A stretch of 64,000 nt of DNA from Nocardioides marmotae (GCF_013177455.1 NZ_CP053660.1:3906001-3970000); one strand, 5' to 3'. Positions 42,661 to 51,314 are shown, numbered from the stretch's first letter. Numbers and translations are program-made. The notes: generated by a model from the sequence alone, not told the origin.

Positions 42661-44175
42661 TCAGACGCGCTCGGAGGGGCGGGTGCCGCGCTCGCCGGCG
42701 TCGGTGAGGCGGACCTCCTCGGCGGCCTGCGCCTCCAGCTCGTCGCGTCGCGCCTGCTCGCGCTGGGCGTCGTAGTCGCCCGGTTGCGAGACGAGGTCGG
42801 TCGCGCCCCGCTCGAGCCGCTGCAGGGCGGACCGGGCGAAGATCTGCTGCTCGGTGGTGGTCCGCTCCGAGCGACCACGGCCGAGGAACGAGACCGCCCA
42901 GTGCAGGACGGCGGTGAGCCGGTTCTTGAAGCCGGTGATGTAGACGAGGTGCACCGCGAGCCACATCAGCCAGGCGAGCACGCCGGTCAGGCGCAGCTTG
43001 CCGACCATGGCGACCGCGCGGAACCGGCTGATGATCGCCATCGAGCCCTTGTCGAAGTACTTGAACGGCTTCTGCGGCGCCGCGCCCTGGACCCGGCCCT
43101 CGATCTCCTTGGCGGCGTACTTCGCGCCCTGGATGGCGACCTGAGCGACGCCGGGGAGGTTGTCGAGGGCGATCATGTCGCCGACGACGAAGACCTCGGG
43201 GTGGCCGGGGAGGGTCAGGTCGGGGTTCACGCCGATCCGGCCGGCGCGGTCGAGGGGGGCGCCGGTCTGCTCGGCCAGCTGCTTGCCCAGCGGCGAGGCC
43301 TGGACGCCGGCGGCCCAGATCTTGGTCACCGCTTCCATCCGCTCGACCCGGCCGTCCTTGAACTTCATCGACAGGCCGCGCTCGTCGACGTCGGTCACCA
43401 TCGCGCCGAGGACGACCTCGACGCCGAGGCCCTCGAGCTCCTTCTGGGCCCTGCCGCCGAGCTTCTGCCCGAACGGCGGCAGCACCTGCGGGGCGGCGTC
43501 GACGAGGACGACGCGGGCCTGGCGGGTGTTGATGGCGCGGAAGTCGCGACGCAGCGTGCGGTGCGCGAGCTCGGCGATCTGCCCGGCCATCTCCACCCCG
43601 GTCGGGCCCGCGCCGACGACGACGAAGGTGAGCAGGTGGTCGACGTCCTCCCCGCGGGAGGCGCCGAGCTCGGCGAGCTCGAACGCGCCGAAGATGCGGC
43701 CGCGGAGCTCGAGGGCGTCGTCGATGGACTTCATGCCGGGTGCGAACTCGGCGAACTGGTCGTTGCCGAAGTAGGACTGGCCGGCGCCGGCGGCGACGAT
43801 GAGGGAGTCGTACGGCGTCACCGTCTCGCGCCCGAGGACGTGCGAGCGGACCGTCTGGGCCTCGAGGTCGATCTCGGTGACCTCGCCCAGCAGCACCTTG
43901 GCGTTCTTCTGGCCCGCCAGGATCTCGCGCGTCGGCGGGGCGATCTCGCCCTCGGAGAGGATGCCGGTGGCGACCTGGTAGAGCAGTGGCTGGAACAGGT
44001 GGTGGGTCGTCTTCGCGATCATCGTGACGTCGACGTCGGCGCGCCGCAGCGCCTTGGTCCCGAAGAGGCCGCCGAAGCCCGAGCCGATGACCACCACCTG
44101 GTGGCGGTCCCCCTGGCCCCGGCCACCCTGGCCGGTCGTCCGGGTCTCGTCGTCGAGGGGCGCGGTCGCTGCCAT
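42661..44175 (-). CDS. ndh: Type II NADH dehydrogenase
   Basis: 504 residues. FAD motif VVVIGSGFGGLFGTKALRR and NADH motif FVVVGAGPTGVEMAGQIAEL, then VFVVGDM near the C-terminal FAD site and a hydrophobic membrane-binding stretch (LAWLMWLAVHLVYITGF). It passes electrons from NADH to menaquinone without pumping protons. Tandem ATGs at 44178 and 44175; the second has better spacing to GGAGG and is used here. Confidence 0.92.
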   Translation of the reverse strand: MAATAPLDDETRTTGQGGRGQGDRHQVVVIGSGFGGLFGTKALRRADVDVTMIAKTTHHLFQPLLYQVATGILSEGEIAPPTREILAGQKNAKVLLGEVTEIDLEAQTVRSHVLGRETVTPYDSLIVAAGAGQSYFGNDQFAEFAPGMKSIDDALELRGRIFGAFELAELGASRGEDVDHLLTFVVVGAGPTGVEMAGQIAELAHRTLRRDFRAINTRQARVVLVDAAPQVLPPFGQKLGGRAQKELEGLGVEVVLGAMVTDVDERGLSMKFKDGRVERMEAVTKIWAAGVQASPLGKQLAEQTGAPLDRAGRIGVNPDLTLPGHPEVFVVGDMIALDNLPGVAQVAIQGAKYAAKEIEGRVQGAAPQKPFKYFDKGSMAIISRFRAVAMVGKLRLTGVLAWLMWLAVHLVYITGFKNRLTAVLHWAVSFLGRGRSERTTTEQQIFARSALQRLERGATDLVSQPGDYDAQREQARRDELEAQAAEEVRLTDAGERGTRPSERV

Positions 44176-44424
44176 CATTTCCTCCTGGTGCGAGGGGTGG
44201 GGCCGTGCGCGTGACGTGCACCGAGCTCCGCCGAAGTCTGGATCATTGTCCCGCCGCGAACGCCGATCACGAATCCGGTGACCGTTCCGCCCCTGGCCAC
44301 ACGCCTCGGGCGGCGAGCCGTACGACGGCGGGCAGGTCGGGGTTCTGCGAACGGTGAGGACGGGCTACCAGGTGAACAGCGCCACCGCGGAGCCGATTCC
44401 ATGGAGCAATTTTCAACGACATGG

Positions 44425-44449
44425 GTTTGGTCACAGCGGTGGCGGGTAT
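44425..44449 (+). promoter_or_regulatory. SigB/SigF-type stress promoter
   Basis: GTTT (44425-44428), 15-nt spacer, GGGTAT (44444-44449), close to the actinobacterial stress-sigma consensus GTTT-N15-17-GGGTA. It lies 88 nt before the RsbW-like gene. The rest of 44179-44536 holds no convincing gene. Confidence 0.65.
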
Positions 44450-44536
44450 GCAGGCCGAGAATGGGGGACGTCCTCGAGCATTCCCCGCACCACCTCTCGG
44501 TCGTCCCCCGTCCACCGTCCGTCCCGGAGCCGCACC

Positions 44537-45523
44537 GTGCCGTTGAACCGGCCCGCACTCTCCCTGGGTCCAGGCCCCCGCGGAGTGCAAGACGCCCGCC
44601 GCTGGGTGGTCGCGACGTGCCTGGACATCGGGCGCGAGGACCTCGCGGAGTGCGCCGAGCTCGGCGTCTCGGAGCTGGTGACCAACGCGTTGCTCCACGG
44701 CGAGCAGCCGATCCAGGTCCGGGTCCGCGGCACCGTGCAGCACCCCCGCGTGGAGGTGCGGGACGCCTCCCGCGAGCGGCCTGTGCTGCCGACCCCGGCC
44801 GAGGACCAGGACGACGACGTGCTGCTCACCTTCGGCCGCGGCCTGTCCATCGTCGCCCGCAGCTCCGATGCCTGGGGGGCGGAGATCGAGGAGGACGGCA
44901 AGACGGTGTGGTTCGCGCCGGCCGCGAGCTTCGCCGAGGACGACGGGGCCCCGGGCGTCATCACGGGGGTGGCCGAGGAGACCGTCCTCGCCGGCACCGA
45001 CGACGAGGACCTCCTCGAGATCGAGGTCCTCTCCGTCCCGCTCCGCAGCTACCTCGGCTTCCAGCGCCACTACCGCGAGCTGCGCCGCGAGGTCCGCCTG
45101 CTCGCGCTGGCCCACGAGGCGGACTACCCCCTCGCCAAGAACCTCTCCGACCTCTTCAGCTCCCTCGAGCGGCAGCTGCGCGAGGGCATCGGCTCCGAGC
45201 AGATCGAGACCGCGCAGGCCTCCGGCCTCGAGACGGCCGACCTGCGCATCGTGATGCCGCGCCGCGGCGCGCAGACGATCGACCGGTTCCTCGAGCTGCT
45301 CGACCTCGCCGACGAGTTCTGCCGCCAGCAGCGGCTGCTGTCGCTGGCGCGGACCCCCGAGCAGCGCGACTTCCAGCGCTGGTTCCTCGGCGAGCTGGTC
45401 CGCCAGGCGCACGGCGCCCCGCCGCGCCGGTGGACCGGCGGGCGGGAGACGGACGCCGAGGGCTCCGCGGCCGGGCACCTCGAGGCCGTTGCCGACCCGG
45501 GTCGGCAGAGCAGCGTGTCGTGA
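44537..45523 (+). CDS. RsbW-like histidine-kinase-type ATPase domain protein
   Basis: 328 residues. The N-terminal ~120 residues match anti-sigma/serine-kinase ATPases: ELVTNALLHGEQP (N box) and FGRGLSIVARSSDAWG (G box). The rest is mostly helical and may bind partners (FQRHYRELRREVRLLALAHE). Likely tunes a regulatory system by phosphorylation or binding. GTG 44537; its TGA overlaps the crcB GTG (GTGA). The SigB-type promoter upstream suggests stress control. Confidence 0.75.
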   Translation: MPLNRPALSLGPGPRGVQDARRWVVATCLDIGREDLAECAELGVSELVTNALLHGEQPIQVRVRGTVQHPRVEVRDASRERPVLPTPAEDQDDDVLLTFGRGLSIVARSSDAWGAEIEEDGKTVWFAPAASFAEDDGAPGVITGVAEETVLAGTDDEDLLEIEVLSVPLRSYLGFQRHYRELRREVRLLALAHEADYPLAKNLSDLFSSLERQLREGIGSEQIETAQASGLETADLRIVMPRRGAQTIDRFLELLDLADEFCRQQRLLSLARTPEQRDFQRWFLGELVRQAHGAPPRRWTGGRETDAEGSAAGHLEAVADPGRQSSVS

Positions 45524-45900
45524 CCCCGCGGCTGCTCGCGGCGGTGGCCGCGGGCGGCGCGACCGGCGCGGCCCTGCGCTGGGCGTGCGGCGAGGCGGTG
45601 CCCGACGGCGCCGGCCTGCCCGGCACCACGCTGGCGATCAACGTCGTCGGCAGCCTGCTGCTGGCGCTGCTGCCCGCCCTCGCGGTCGTCCGGCGCTCCC
45701 CCGCCCTCTGCGCCGCCGCCGGCCCGGGCCTGCTCGGCGGCTTCACGACGCTCTCGGCCGCCTCGGAGCAGACCCGGGCGCTGCTCGCCGGCGGCCGCCC
45801 GGCCCTGGCGCTGGGCTACCTCCTCGGCACGCTGGCCGCCACGCTGGCCGCCGTCGCCCTGGCCGGCCGGTGGACGGCCCGCTCGAGGAGCGCGGCGTGA
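45520..45900 (+). CDS. crcB: CrcB/FluC fluoride channel subunit 1
   Basis: 126 residues, four helices. GATGAALRW at the N-terminus, TLAINVVGSLLLALLP (Asn of the channel) and GFTTLSAASEQ match FluC channels, which let fluoride leave the cell. GTGA overlaps on both sides. In many Actinobacteria two crcB genes encode a heterodimer; the S/T-track here (GGFTTLSAASE) differs from the standard GFTTFSTF. Confidence 0.85.
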   Translation: MTPRLLAAVAAGGATGAALRWACGEAVPDGAGLPGTTLAINVVGSLLLALLPALAVVRRSPALCAAAGPGLLGGFTTLSAASEQTRALLAGGRPALALGYLLGTLAATLAAVALAGRWTARSRSAA

Positions 45901-46229
45901 CCCTGCTGCTCGTCGCCGCCGGCGGGGCGCTCGGCTCGCTGCTGCGGTACGTCGCCGCGTCGGCGCTCGACGCCCGCTGGCCCCGCGGCACGCTGGCGGT
46001 CAACCTCGCCGGCTCGGCGCTGCTCGGGCTGCTCGTCGGCCGGGACACCGGCGACGCGGCGTACGCGCTCCTCGGCGTGGGGTTCTGCGGCGGGCTGACC
46101 ACCTGGTCGGCGTTCGCGGTGCAGACCCACGACCTCGGGCCGCGGTCGGGGGCGACGTACGCGGCCGTGACGCTCGGGTCGGCGCTGGCGGCGTGCGCGC
46201 TGGGCTTCTGGGTGGGCGCTCAGGCGTAG
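45897..46229 (+). CDS. crcB: CrcB/FluC fluoride channel subunit 2
   Basis: 110 residues, four helices, with GALGSLLRYVAA, LAVNLAGSALLGLL and GFCGGLTTWSAFAVQ. Second member of the crcB pair, coupled by GTGA to the first. Its C-terminal 10 nt overlap the 3' end of the convergent zincin gene. Confidence 0.88.
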   Translation: MTLLLVAAGGALGSLLRYVAASALDARWPRGTLAVNLAGSALLGLLVGRDTGDAAYALLGVGFCGGLTTWSAFAVQTHDLGPRSGATYAAVTLGSALAACALGFWVGAQA

Positions 46230-46579
46230 CCGAGGTCGTGCAGCCGCGCGTCGTCGATGCCGAAGTGGTGGGCGACCTCGTGCACGACGGTGATCCGGAC
46301 CTCCTCGACGAGCTCCTCCTCGCTCTCGCACAGGTCGAGCAGCGGACCGCGGAAGACGAAGATCCGGTCGGGGAGGTGCGCGCCCTCGGTCCAGCTGGTC
46401 CGCTCGGTCAGCGCGACGCCGTCGTAGAGCCCCAGCAGGTCGTCGGGCTCGCCCTCGGGCGGCTCCTCCTCGACCAGGACGACGACGTTGCTGACGAGCC
46501 GGGCCAGCTCGTCCGGGATGCCGTCCAGCGCCTGGTCGACGAGCGCGTCGAAGCGGTCGGGTTCCATGTCGATCGGCAC
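46220..46579 (-). CDS. Small zincin-like metallopeptidase family protein
   Basis: 119 residues. C-terminal half carries VVHEVAHHFGIDD, the HExxH zinc motif with a following Asp, as in the minigluzincin-like DUF1025/PF06262 family. Probably a small zinc peptidase, activity unproven. Start GTG 46579; ATG 46567 is an alternative. Confidence 0.8.
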   Translation of the reverse strand: MPIDMEPDRFDALVDQALDGIPDELARLVSNVVVLVEEEPPEGEPDDLLGLYDGVALTERTSWTEGAHLPDRIFVFRGPLLDLCESEEELVEEVRITVVHEVAHHFGIDDARLHDLGYA

Positions 46580-46634
46580 GCTGCCAGTGTGCCGGACCCC
46601 GGGAACACCCCTCGGAAGGGCCCGGGAAACGACT

Positions 46635-46666
46635 GAGCGCCCCGGACCTGGTGGTCCGGGGCGCTC
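46635..46666. terminator. Terminator of tRNA-Asp
   Basis: GAGCGCCCCGGACC (46635-46648) pairs perfectly with 46653-46666. It directly follows the 3' end of tRNA-Asp on the minus strand. Confidence 0.85.
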
Positions 46667-46668
46667 GG

Positions 46669-46745
46669 TGGCGACCCCGACGGGACTCGAACCCGCGGCC
46701 TCCGCCGTGACAGGGCGGCGCGCTAACCAACTGCGCTACGGGGCC
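46669..46745 (-). tRNA. tRNA-Asp (anticodon GTC), CCA encoded
   Basis: Acceptor GGCCCCG/CGGGGTC (46745-46739 with 46679-46673), anticodon loop CTGTCAC on CCGCC/GGCGG, T loop TTCGAGT. Discriminator G followed by an encoded CCA (46671-46669). Confidence 0.96.
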
Positions 46746-46852
46746 TCGCTGTACTGCTGATCGTGCTGCGCCTCGCACATCGGCGAAGCGGTGGAACTCT
46801 AACCCAGACCCGCCCGGCGGACCCAATCGGGGACGACGGGCGGCGGACGGAG

Positions 46853-46925
46853 TACCCCCAACGGGATTCGAACCCGTGCTACCGCCGTGAAAGGGCGGGG
46901 TCCTGGGCCGCTAGACGATGGGGGC
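46853..46925 (-). tRNA. tRNA-Glu (anticodon TTC)
   Basis: Acceptor GCCCCCA/TGGGGGT, anticodon loop CTTTCAC on CCGCC/GGCGG, T loop TTCGAAT. CCA not encoded. A TATGCT -10 (minus strand, 46945-46940) lies just upstream. Confidence 0.95.
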
Positions 46926-47083
46926 CGGACTGCCCGCACAGCATACGAGATCGCCTGCCCCCGCGGGGTCCGGGCACGCGGGCGTGGGGGCGGCGAGGGG
47001 CGGCCCCGCGAGCATGTATGCTGCTGCCCGTCCGGGACGCTGCCGGACGGGACGGCCAGGCCGACCCGTCGGGGCCCGGAGTG

Positions 47084-47157
47084 GGGCAGGTAGCTCAGTT
47101 GGTACGAGCGTCCGCCTGAAAAGTGGAAGGTCGGCGGTTCGACCCCGCCCCTGCCCA
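47084..47157 (+). tRNA. tRNA-Phe (anticodon GAA)
   Basis: Acceptor GGGCAGG/CCTGCCC, anticodon loop CTGAAAA on TCCGC/GTGGA, T arm GGCGG-TTCGACC-CCGCC. TATGCT at 47016-47021 is the likely -10. A 17-bp terminator follows. Confidence 0.95.
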
Positions 47158-47182
47158 CCCAGCGAAGCAGGCCCCGGCCTGC

Positions 47183-47218
47183 GAGAAGGGCCCCGCCGGA
47201 ACCGGCGGGGCCCTTCTC
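47183..47218. terminator. Terminator of tRNA-Phe
   Basis: GAGAAGGGCCCCGCCGG (47183-47199) pairs perfectly with 47202-47218 over a 2-nt gap, a 17-bp stem. Confidence 0.85.
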
Positions 47219-47316
47219 CGTTCCCGGGTCGCGCCGGCTCAGCGCCGTGGTTTGGCGGACACCCGCAGGGGGTATCGACCCACCGGGAACAGCGCCCGCC
47301 CCGGCCGGTGACTCAC

Positions 47317-47339
47317 GCAGCCCGTCCGGGGCGGGCTGC
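47317..47339. terminator. Terminator of the ligBA operon
   Basis: GCAGCCCG (47317-47324) pairs with CGGGCTGC (47332-47339), below the 3' end of ligA on the minus strand. Confidence 0.6.
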
Positions 47340-47375
47340 TTCCTGGCGGCCGCGGAGCAGCGGCTCAGCAGCGAC

Positions 47376-47738
47376 TCAGCAGCCGATGTCGGGATAAGGC
47401 TGGGTGACGTGCGCCAGCCGCGCGGCGTAGTCCAGCTGCATGCCCAGCGGCTCCTCCCAGTCCCGCTCGAACATCGCGATCCACAGCGTCAGCGTCAGGA
47501 ACGGGTGGGCGCCCATCTCGAAGAGCGCGACGTGGTCGTGGGTGGCCAGCGCCTGCCGCTCCTCCTCGGTGAACGCGAGCCAGGTCGAGCGCTCCGCCGC
47601 GACGCAGTTGAGGATCCGGTTGCCCTCCTCGGCCTCCCACCACGCGACGGTGCCGGCGGGGTCCTCGCGGTAGCGCTCGGTGAGCGCGGCGTCGCGATCG
47701 ATGGTGAAGAGGAACTTGTTGACCAGGTACTTGCTCAT
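47376..47738 (-). CDS. LigA-type small subunit of class III extradiol dioxygenase
   Basis: 120 residues. NKFLFTIDRDAALTERYREDP and NRILNCVAAERSTW, then ALATHDHVALFEMGAHPFLTL, follow the protocatechuate 4,5-dioxygenase alpha-subunit (LigA) fold, a helical lid over the active site of LigB. It ends a two-gene operon with ligB, 55 nt downstream of it. Substrate is a catechol-like acid or related diol; not determined. Confidence 0.85.
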   Translation of the reverse strand: MSKYLVNKFLFTIDRDAALTERYREDPAGTVAWWEAEEGNRILNCVAAERSTWLAFTEEERQALATHDHVALFEMGAHPFLTLTLWIAMFERDWEEPLGMQLDYAARLAHVTQPYPDIGC

Positions 47739-47793
47739 CTCGGGGTCCCCTCGGGATCGTGGAGCGCCAGCGGAGCGATGCCGTGGGGTGAGG

Positions 47794-48690
47794 TCACGAG
47801 AGGGACCCCTTCGAGACGAGCGGGAGGCCCGGGACGAGGCTCGGGTCGGGGTACCAGGTGAAGTAGGCCTCCATGGTGTGGAACAGGTCGAGGTTGTCGG
47901 CGTAGTCGGCCTTCTCGTAGCCCGCGATCCCCATCATCAGCATGAAGTCCATGAACCCGTGGGTGGCGTTGCCCGGCGCGTGGAGGCTGTCGAGCGTCAC
48001 GTTCGCCAGCGCCCCGTCGATGTCGCCGGTCCGGATCCACTCCACGGCCCGGGCGTCGAACTCCGGGTCCGGGCCGTGCGGGCCGAACTGGCGCGGTCCG
48101 CCGAGCTCGAGGGAGAGGTGGCCGGTGCCGATCACCGCGACGCGCAGCTCGCTGGGCCAGGCGTCGATGATCTCGCGGATCGTCTGCCCCAGCTTCACGA
48201 AGCGCTCGGGCCGGGGCAGCGGCGGCGCGAAGATGTTGGTGTAGATCGGCACGATCGGCAGGTCGTTCTGCGGGCGCACGGTGAAGATCGGGCAGGTGAT
48301 CGAGTGGTCGACCCGCAGCTCGTGGGAGAAGGCGAGGTCGAAGCCGCGGTCGATGCCCTCCCGCAGCATGTAGGCCGAGAGCTCCTCGTGGCCCTGGAAG
48401 AACAGCTTCGGCATGCCGAACTCGCGGACCTCGTTGTCCCAGTTGCCGTCGTAGTACGGCGCCTTGCCGACGAGGAACTGAGGCATGTTGTCGAGCCACA
48501 TCTGGTGGAAGTGGTCCGAGCCGACCATCACCAACACGTCGGGCCGGGCGCGGGTGAGCGTCTCGCGGTAGGCCTCCACCTTCCGCACCCAGTCCGCCGC
48601 GAACGGCGGCGCCTCCTCCGCCGGGAGCCGGCTGGTCTTGTAGAAGAAGGGGTGGTGGGTCGTGGCGAGGATCGCCACCAGCTTCGCCAT
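47794..48690 (-). CDS. LigB-type catalytic subunit of class III extradiol dioxygenase
   Basis: 298 residues. LigB-family hallmarks: AILATTHHPFFYKTSR with the first iron His, VLMVGSDHFH with the second, and VIGTGHLSLELGG with the catalytic His. Fe(II) ring cleavage next to a hydroxyl pair. An IclR-type operator lies about 55 nt upstream. Together with LigA it opens an aromatic or heteroaromatic ring. Confidence 0.88.
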   Translation of the reverse strand: MAKLVAILATTHHPFFYKTSRLPAEEAPPFAADWVRKVEAYRETLTRARPDVLVMVGSDHFHQMWLDNMPQFLVGKAPYYDGNWDNEVREFGMPKLFFQGHEELSAYMLREGIDRGFDLAFSHELRVDHSITCPIFTVRPQNDLPIVPIYTNIFAPPLPRPERFVKLGQTIREIIDAWPSELRVAVIGTGHLSLELGGPRQFGPHGPDPEFDARAVEWIRTGDIDGALANVTLDSLHAPGNATHGFMDFMLMMGIAGYEKADYADNLDLFHTMEAYFTWYPDPSLVPGLPLVSKGSLS

Positions 48691-48743
48691 CAGCGGGTCC
48701 TTCCGTACGGCCCGCGCTCGCGGACCGGCTCTCCGAGACGGTG

Positions 48744-48757
48744 CGTACAGGTGTCCG
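48744..48757. promoter_or_regulatory. CGGACA-type operator 1 (ligB / iclR)
   Basis: CGTACAGGTGTCCG, one mismatch from the palindrome CGGACA-NN-TGTCCG found at 51131 and 51279. It lies in the divergent region between ligB and the IclR gene. Confidence 0.55.
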
Positions 48758-48818
48758 CGGTGCGGCCGATCCGTGGCTTCAGCCGACCGATGAGCGTCCG
48801 CTGTGCGAGCATCGGTCC

Positions 48819-49613
48819 ATGGCAGGACGTGGCACCGGACCCGACTTCGTCGAGGCGCTCGCGCGCGGGCTCGACGTGCTCACCTGCTTCGACGCCGAGC
48901 GGCGGGAGATGACGCTCGCCGACGTCGCGGGGGCGACCGGGTTGGCGCGACCGACCGCTCGACGCCTGCTGCTCACCCTCGAGGAGCTCGGCTACGTGCG
49001 CACGAGCGAGGGCCGCTTCGCCCTCACCCCGCGCGTCCTGCGCCTGGGTGCGGCGTACGCCGCCTCGCTGGGGCTGTGGGACATGGCCCGGCCGCACCTG
49101 GAGTCGCTCGTCGCGCGGACCGGGGAGTCCTCCTCGATGACCCAGCTCGACGGCTCCGACGTGGTGTACGTCGCCCGCGTGGCCGTGCCGAAGATCATCG
49201 CGCTCCGCGTCGACATCGGCACCCGCTTCCCGGCCGTGCCGACCTCGCAGGGCAAGGTCCTGCTCGCCGCGCTCGACCCGGCCGCCCGGGCCGCCGCGCT
49301 CGCCGAGCCGACCCGGTCGGGCCTGCCCGCCCCGGCCTACGACCCCGAGGAGCTGGAGGCCGACCTGCGGACCGTCCGCGCCCGCGGCTGGGCCCTGGCC
49401 GACGAGGAGCTCGCCCGCGGCATCCGCTCGATCGCGGTGCCGGTGCGCGACGGCGACGGCGTGGTCCGCGCGGCCATGAACGTCACCGTGCACGCGGCCG
49501 AGACCAGCGTGGAGACCCTGACCGGGGAGTACCTCCCGTGGCTGATGCAGACCGCGAGCGACGTCGCCGCGGACTGGGCGCTGTGGCAGGCCCGCCCGCA
49601 GGTCGGCGGCTGA
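48819..49613 (+). CDS. IclR-family transcriptional regulator
   Basis: 264 residues. Winged helix-turn-helix (ALARGLDVLTCFDAERREMTLADVAGATGLARPTARRLL) and a C-terminal IclR effector domain (RFPAVPTSQGKVLLAALDP; LARGIRSIAVPVRDGDG). Resembles PcaR/PobR-type activators of aromatic catabolism. Divergent from ligBA, it likely responds to a pathway intermediate and controls this cluster. Confidence 0.88.
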   Translation: MAGRGTGPDFVEALARGLDVLTCFDAERREMTLADVAGATGLARPTARRLLLTLEELGYVRTSEGRFALTPRVLRLGAAYAASLGLWDMARPHLESLVARTGESSSMTQLDGSDVVYVARVAVPKIIALRVDIGTRFPAVPTSQGKVLLAALDPAARAAALAEPTRSGLPAPAYDPEELEADLRTVRARGWALADEELARGIRSIAVPVRDGDGVVRAAMNVTVHAAETSVETLTGEYLPWLMQTASDVAADWALWQARPQVGG

Positions 49614-49641
49614 GCACTCCCCTCCCCCACGCATCGCCGGC

Positions 49642-51105
49642 TCAGCGCTGGTGCGTCGAGGAGTCGGCGTACTCGGTGTAGGTGTAGGGGTTGTCCAGCA
49701 CCGCCGAGCCGGCCACCACGTCCGGGCTCATCCCGGCCGCCCACGCCTCCGCGCCGAGGGTGTCCTGGAGGTGGGTCACGGTGTCCTCGACGACCCGGCG
49801 GGCCTGGGCGAGGTCGACGTCGACGAGCTTGTGGTCGTGCTTGACGACCCGGCCGTCGACCAGGACGGTGTGGACGTCGCCGCGCTGGGCCTGCAGCACC
49901 ACGTGGCCGTAGGGGTTGAGCACCGGGAACATCACCGGTGAGTCGTCGTTCTTGATCAGCACCACGTCGGCCTTCTTGCCGGCCTCGATGCTGCCGGTGA
50001 CGTCGTCGAGGCCGAGGGCCCGGGCGCCGCCGCGCGTGGCCCACTCCACGACGTCCGCGGCGCGGACGGCGAGGTGGGTGACGGTCTCGTTCCCGGCGTG
50101 CGCCTCGTGGTGCTCGCGGGTGCGGTCGGCGTTGAGCGTGGAGCGCATCGCGGAGAAGATGTCGGCGCTCATCCACACGCTGGTGTCCATCGACAGCGAG
50201 ATCGGGATGCCGTGGCGGCGCAGCGACCAGCTCGAGGGGTAGCCCTGGCCGCAGCTGGCCTCGCTCTCCGCCGCGACCGAGGCGTGCCCGCCGGTGGCCG
50301 CGATCCGCTGGTAGGAGTCGTCGCTGAGCGTGGCGGCGTGGACGTAGACGGTCTCGGGCGTCATGAAGCCGTGCTCGTGCATCAGCCGGATGCCGTTGTC
50401 GTTGGTCGCGCCCCACACCCCGGCGTGGGTGGTGACGGGGACGCCGAGGTCGCGGGCGACCTCGAAGGCGGCCCGCTCGGGGAACTCCGGGTCGCCGGTG
50501 ACGTCGAAGGCCATCTGGAAGCCGAGCATGTCGCTGCGCGTCATCCGGCGCTCGACGAAGTCGCGGAACTCCGGGCTCGCCGACCACTCCCAGGGGCCGG
50601 CCTGGATGTTGCCGTAGGCGAAGACGAAGCGCCCCGGCACCTCCTCGAGGGCGTCGACCGCCGCGTCGGCGTGGTCGACGGTGTGCAGGTTGTGCGACCA
50701 GTCGACGCTGGTCGTCACCCCCGCCTCGAGCGCCTCGAGACCGCTGAGCAGGTTGCCGGCGTAGATGTCCTGGGGGCGGAACTTCTTGCCGTGCTCGAGG
50801 TAGTTCCACACGAAGTACTGGGTCAGCGTCCAGTCCGCGCCGTACCCCCGCACGGCGGTCTGCCACATGTGCCGGTGGGTGTCGACCATGCCGGGCATCA
50901 CGATGCCGCCGGTGGCGTCGATCTCGACGGTGCCCTCGGGGACCTCCAGCGAGGGGCCGACCGCCTCGATTCGCTGGCCCACGACGAGCACGTCCGCGTC
51001 GGTCAGCACGGTGCGGCGATCGTCCATCGTGAGCACGGTGCCGCCGCGCAGGACGACGGCGGGCGCGCCGGCGAGGTCGGTCGCGGGAGTGGCAGGCGTG
51101 GGCAT
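49642..51105 (-). CDS. Amidohydrolase (TrzN/cytosine-deaminase-like)
   Basis: 487 residues. Metal motif MVDTHRHMWQ, then VTTHAGVWG, YVHAATLSDD and SLSMDTSVWMSAD, matching metal-dependent deaminases/chlorohydrolases acting on heterocycles. GGAGG precedes ATG 51105. The CGGACA palindrome at 51131 lies just upstream, linking it to the aromatic cluster. It may remove an amino or other group from a ring before cleavage. Confidence 0.85.
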   Translation of the reverse strand: MPTPATPATDLAGAPAVVLRGGTVLTMDDRRTVLTDADVLVVGQRIEAVGPSLEVPEGTVEIDATGGIVMPGMVDTHRHMWQTAVRGYGADWTLTQYFVWNYLEHGKKFRPQDIYAGNLLSGLEALEAGVTTSVDWSHNLHTVDHADAAVDALEEVPGRFVFAYGNIQAGPWEWSASPEFRDFVERRMTRSDMLGFQMAFDVTGDPEFPERAAFEVARDLGVPVTTHAGVWGATNDNGIRLMHEHGFMTPETVYVHAATLSDDSYQRIAATGGHASVAAESEASCGQGYPSSWSLRRHGIPISLSMDTSVWMSADIFSAMRSTLNADRTREHHEAHAGNETVTHLAVRAADVVEWATRGGARALGLDDVTGSIEAGKKADVVLIKNDDSPVMFPVLNPYGHVVLQAQRGDVHTVLVDGRVVKHDHKLVDVDLAQARRVVEDTVTHLQDTLGAEAWAAGMSPDVVAGSAVLDNPYTYTEYADSSTHQR

Positions 51106-51130
51106 CTCGACCTCCGGTGGTCCGGGCCAG

Positions 51131-51144
51131 CGGACATCTGTCCG
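51131..51144. promoter_or_regulatory. CGGACA-type operator 2 (amidohydrolase)
   Basis: CGGACATCTGTCCG, arms perfectly symmetric, 26 nt upstream of the amidohydrolase start on the minus strand. Confidence 0.7.
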
Positions 51145-51278
51145 TTTCGCGCCAGCCTGGCTGTAACGCCGGTCACACGTCAAGGGTTTGGCGCACCGAC
51201 TTGCCCGCGGGCATCCCGACCCACAGCGAGCAAGACGGCGGCCGTTGACGCCGCTCCGGCCGATCGGGCACTGTGAGC

Positions 51279-51292
51279 CGGACAGTTGTCCG
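51279..51292. promoter_or_regulatory. CGGACA-type operator 3 (CoA-transferase)
   Basis: CGGACAGTTGTCCG, arms perfectly symmetric. TATACG at 51294-51299 is a likely -10, so the operator lies within the CoA-transferase promoter. Confidence 0.7.
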
Positions 51293-51314
51293 CTATACGG
51301 ATGGAGCCACCGTA

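Noticed and set aside
44179..44536. Fluoride riboswitch upstream of the crcB operon.
   Set aside because: The conserved GGNGAUGG...CUGAUG-type signature is not visible; only a SigB-type promoter stands out.
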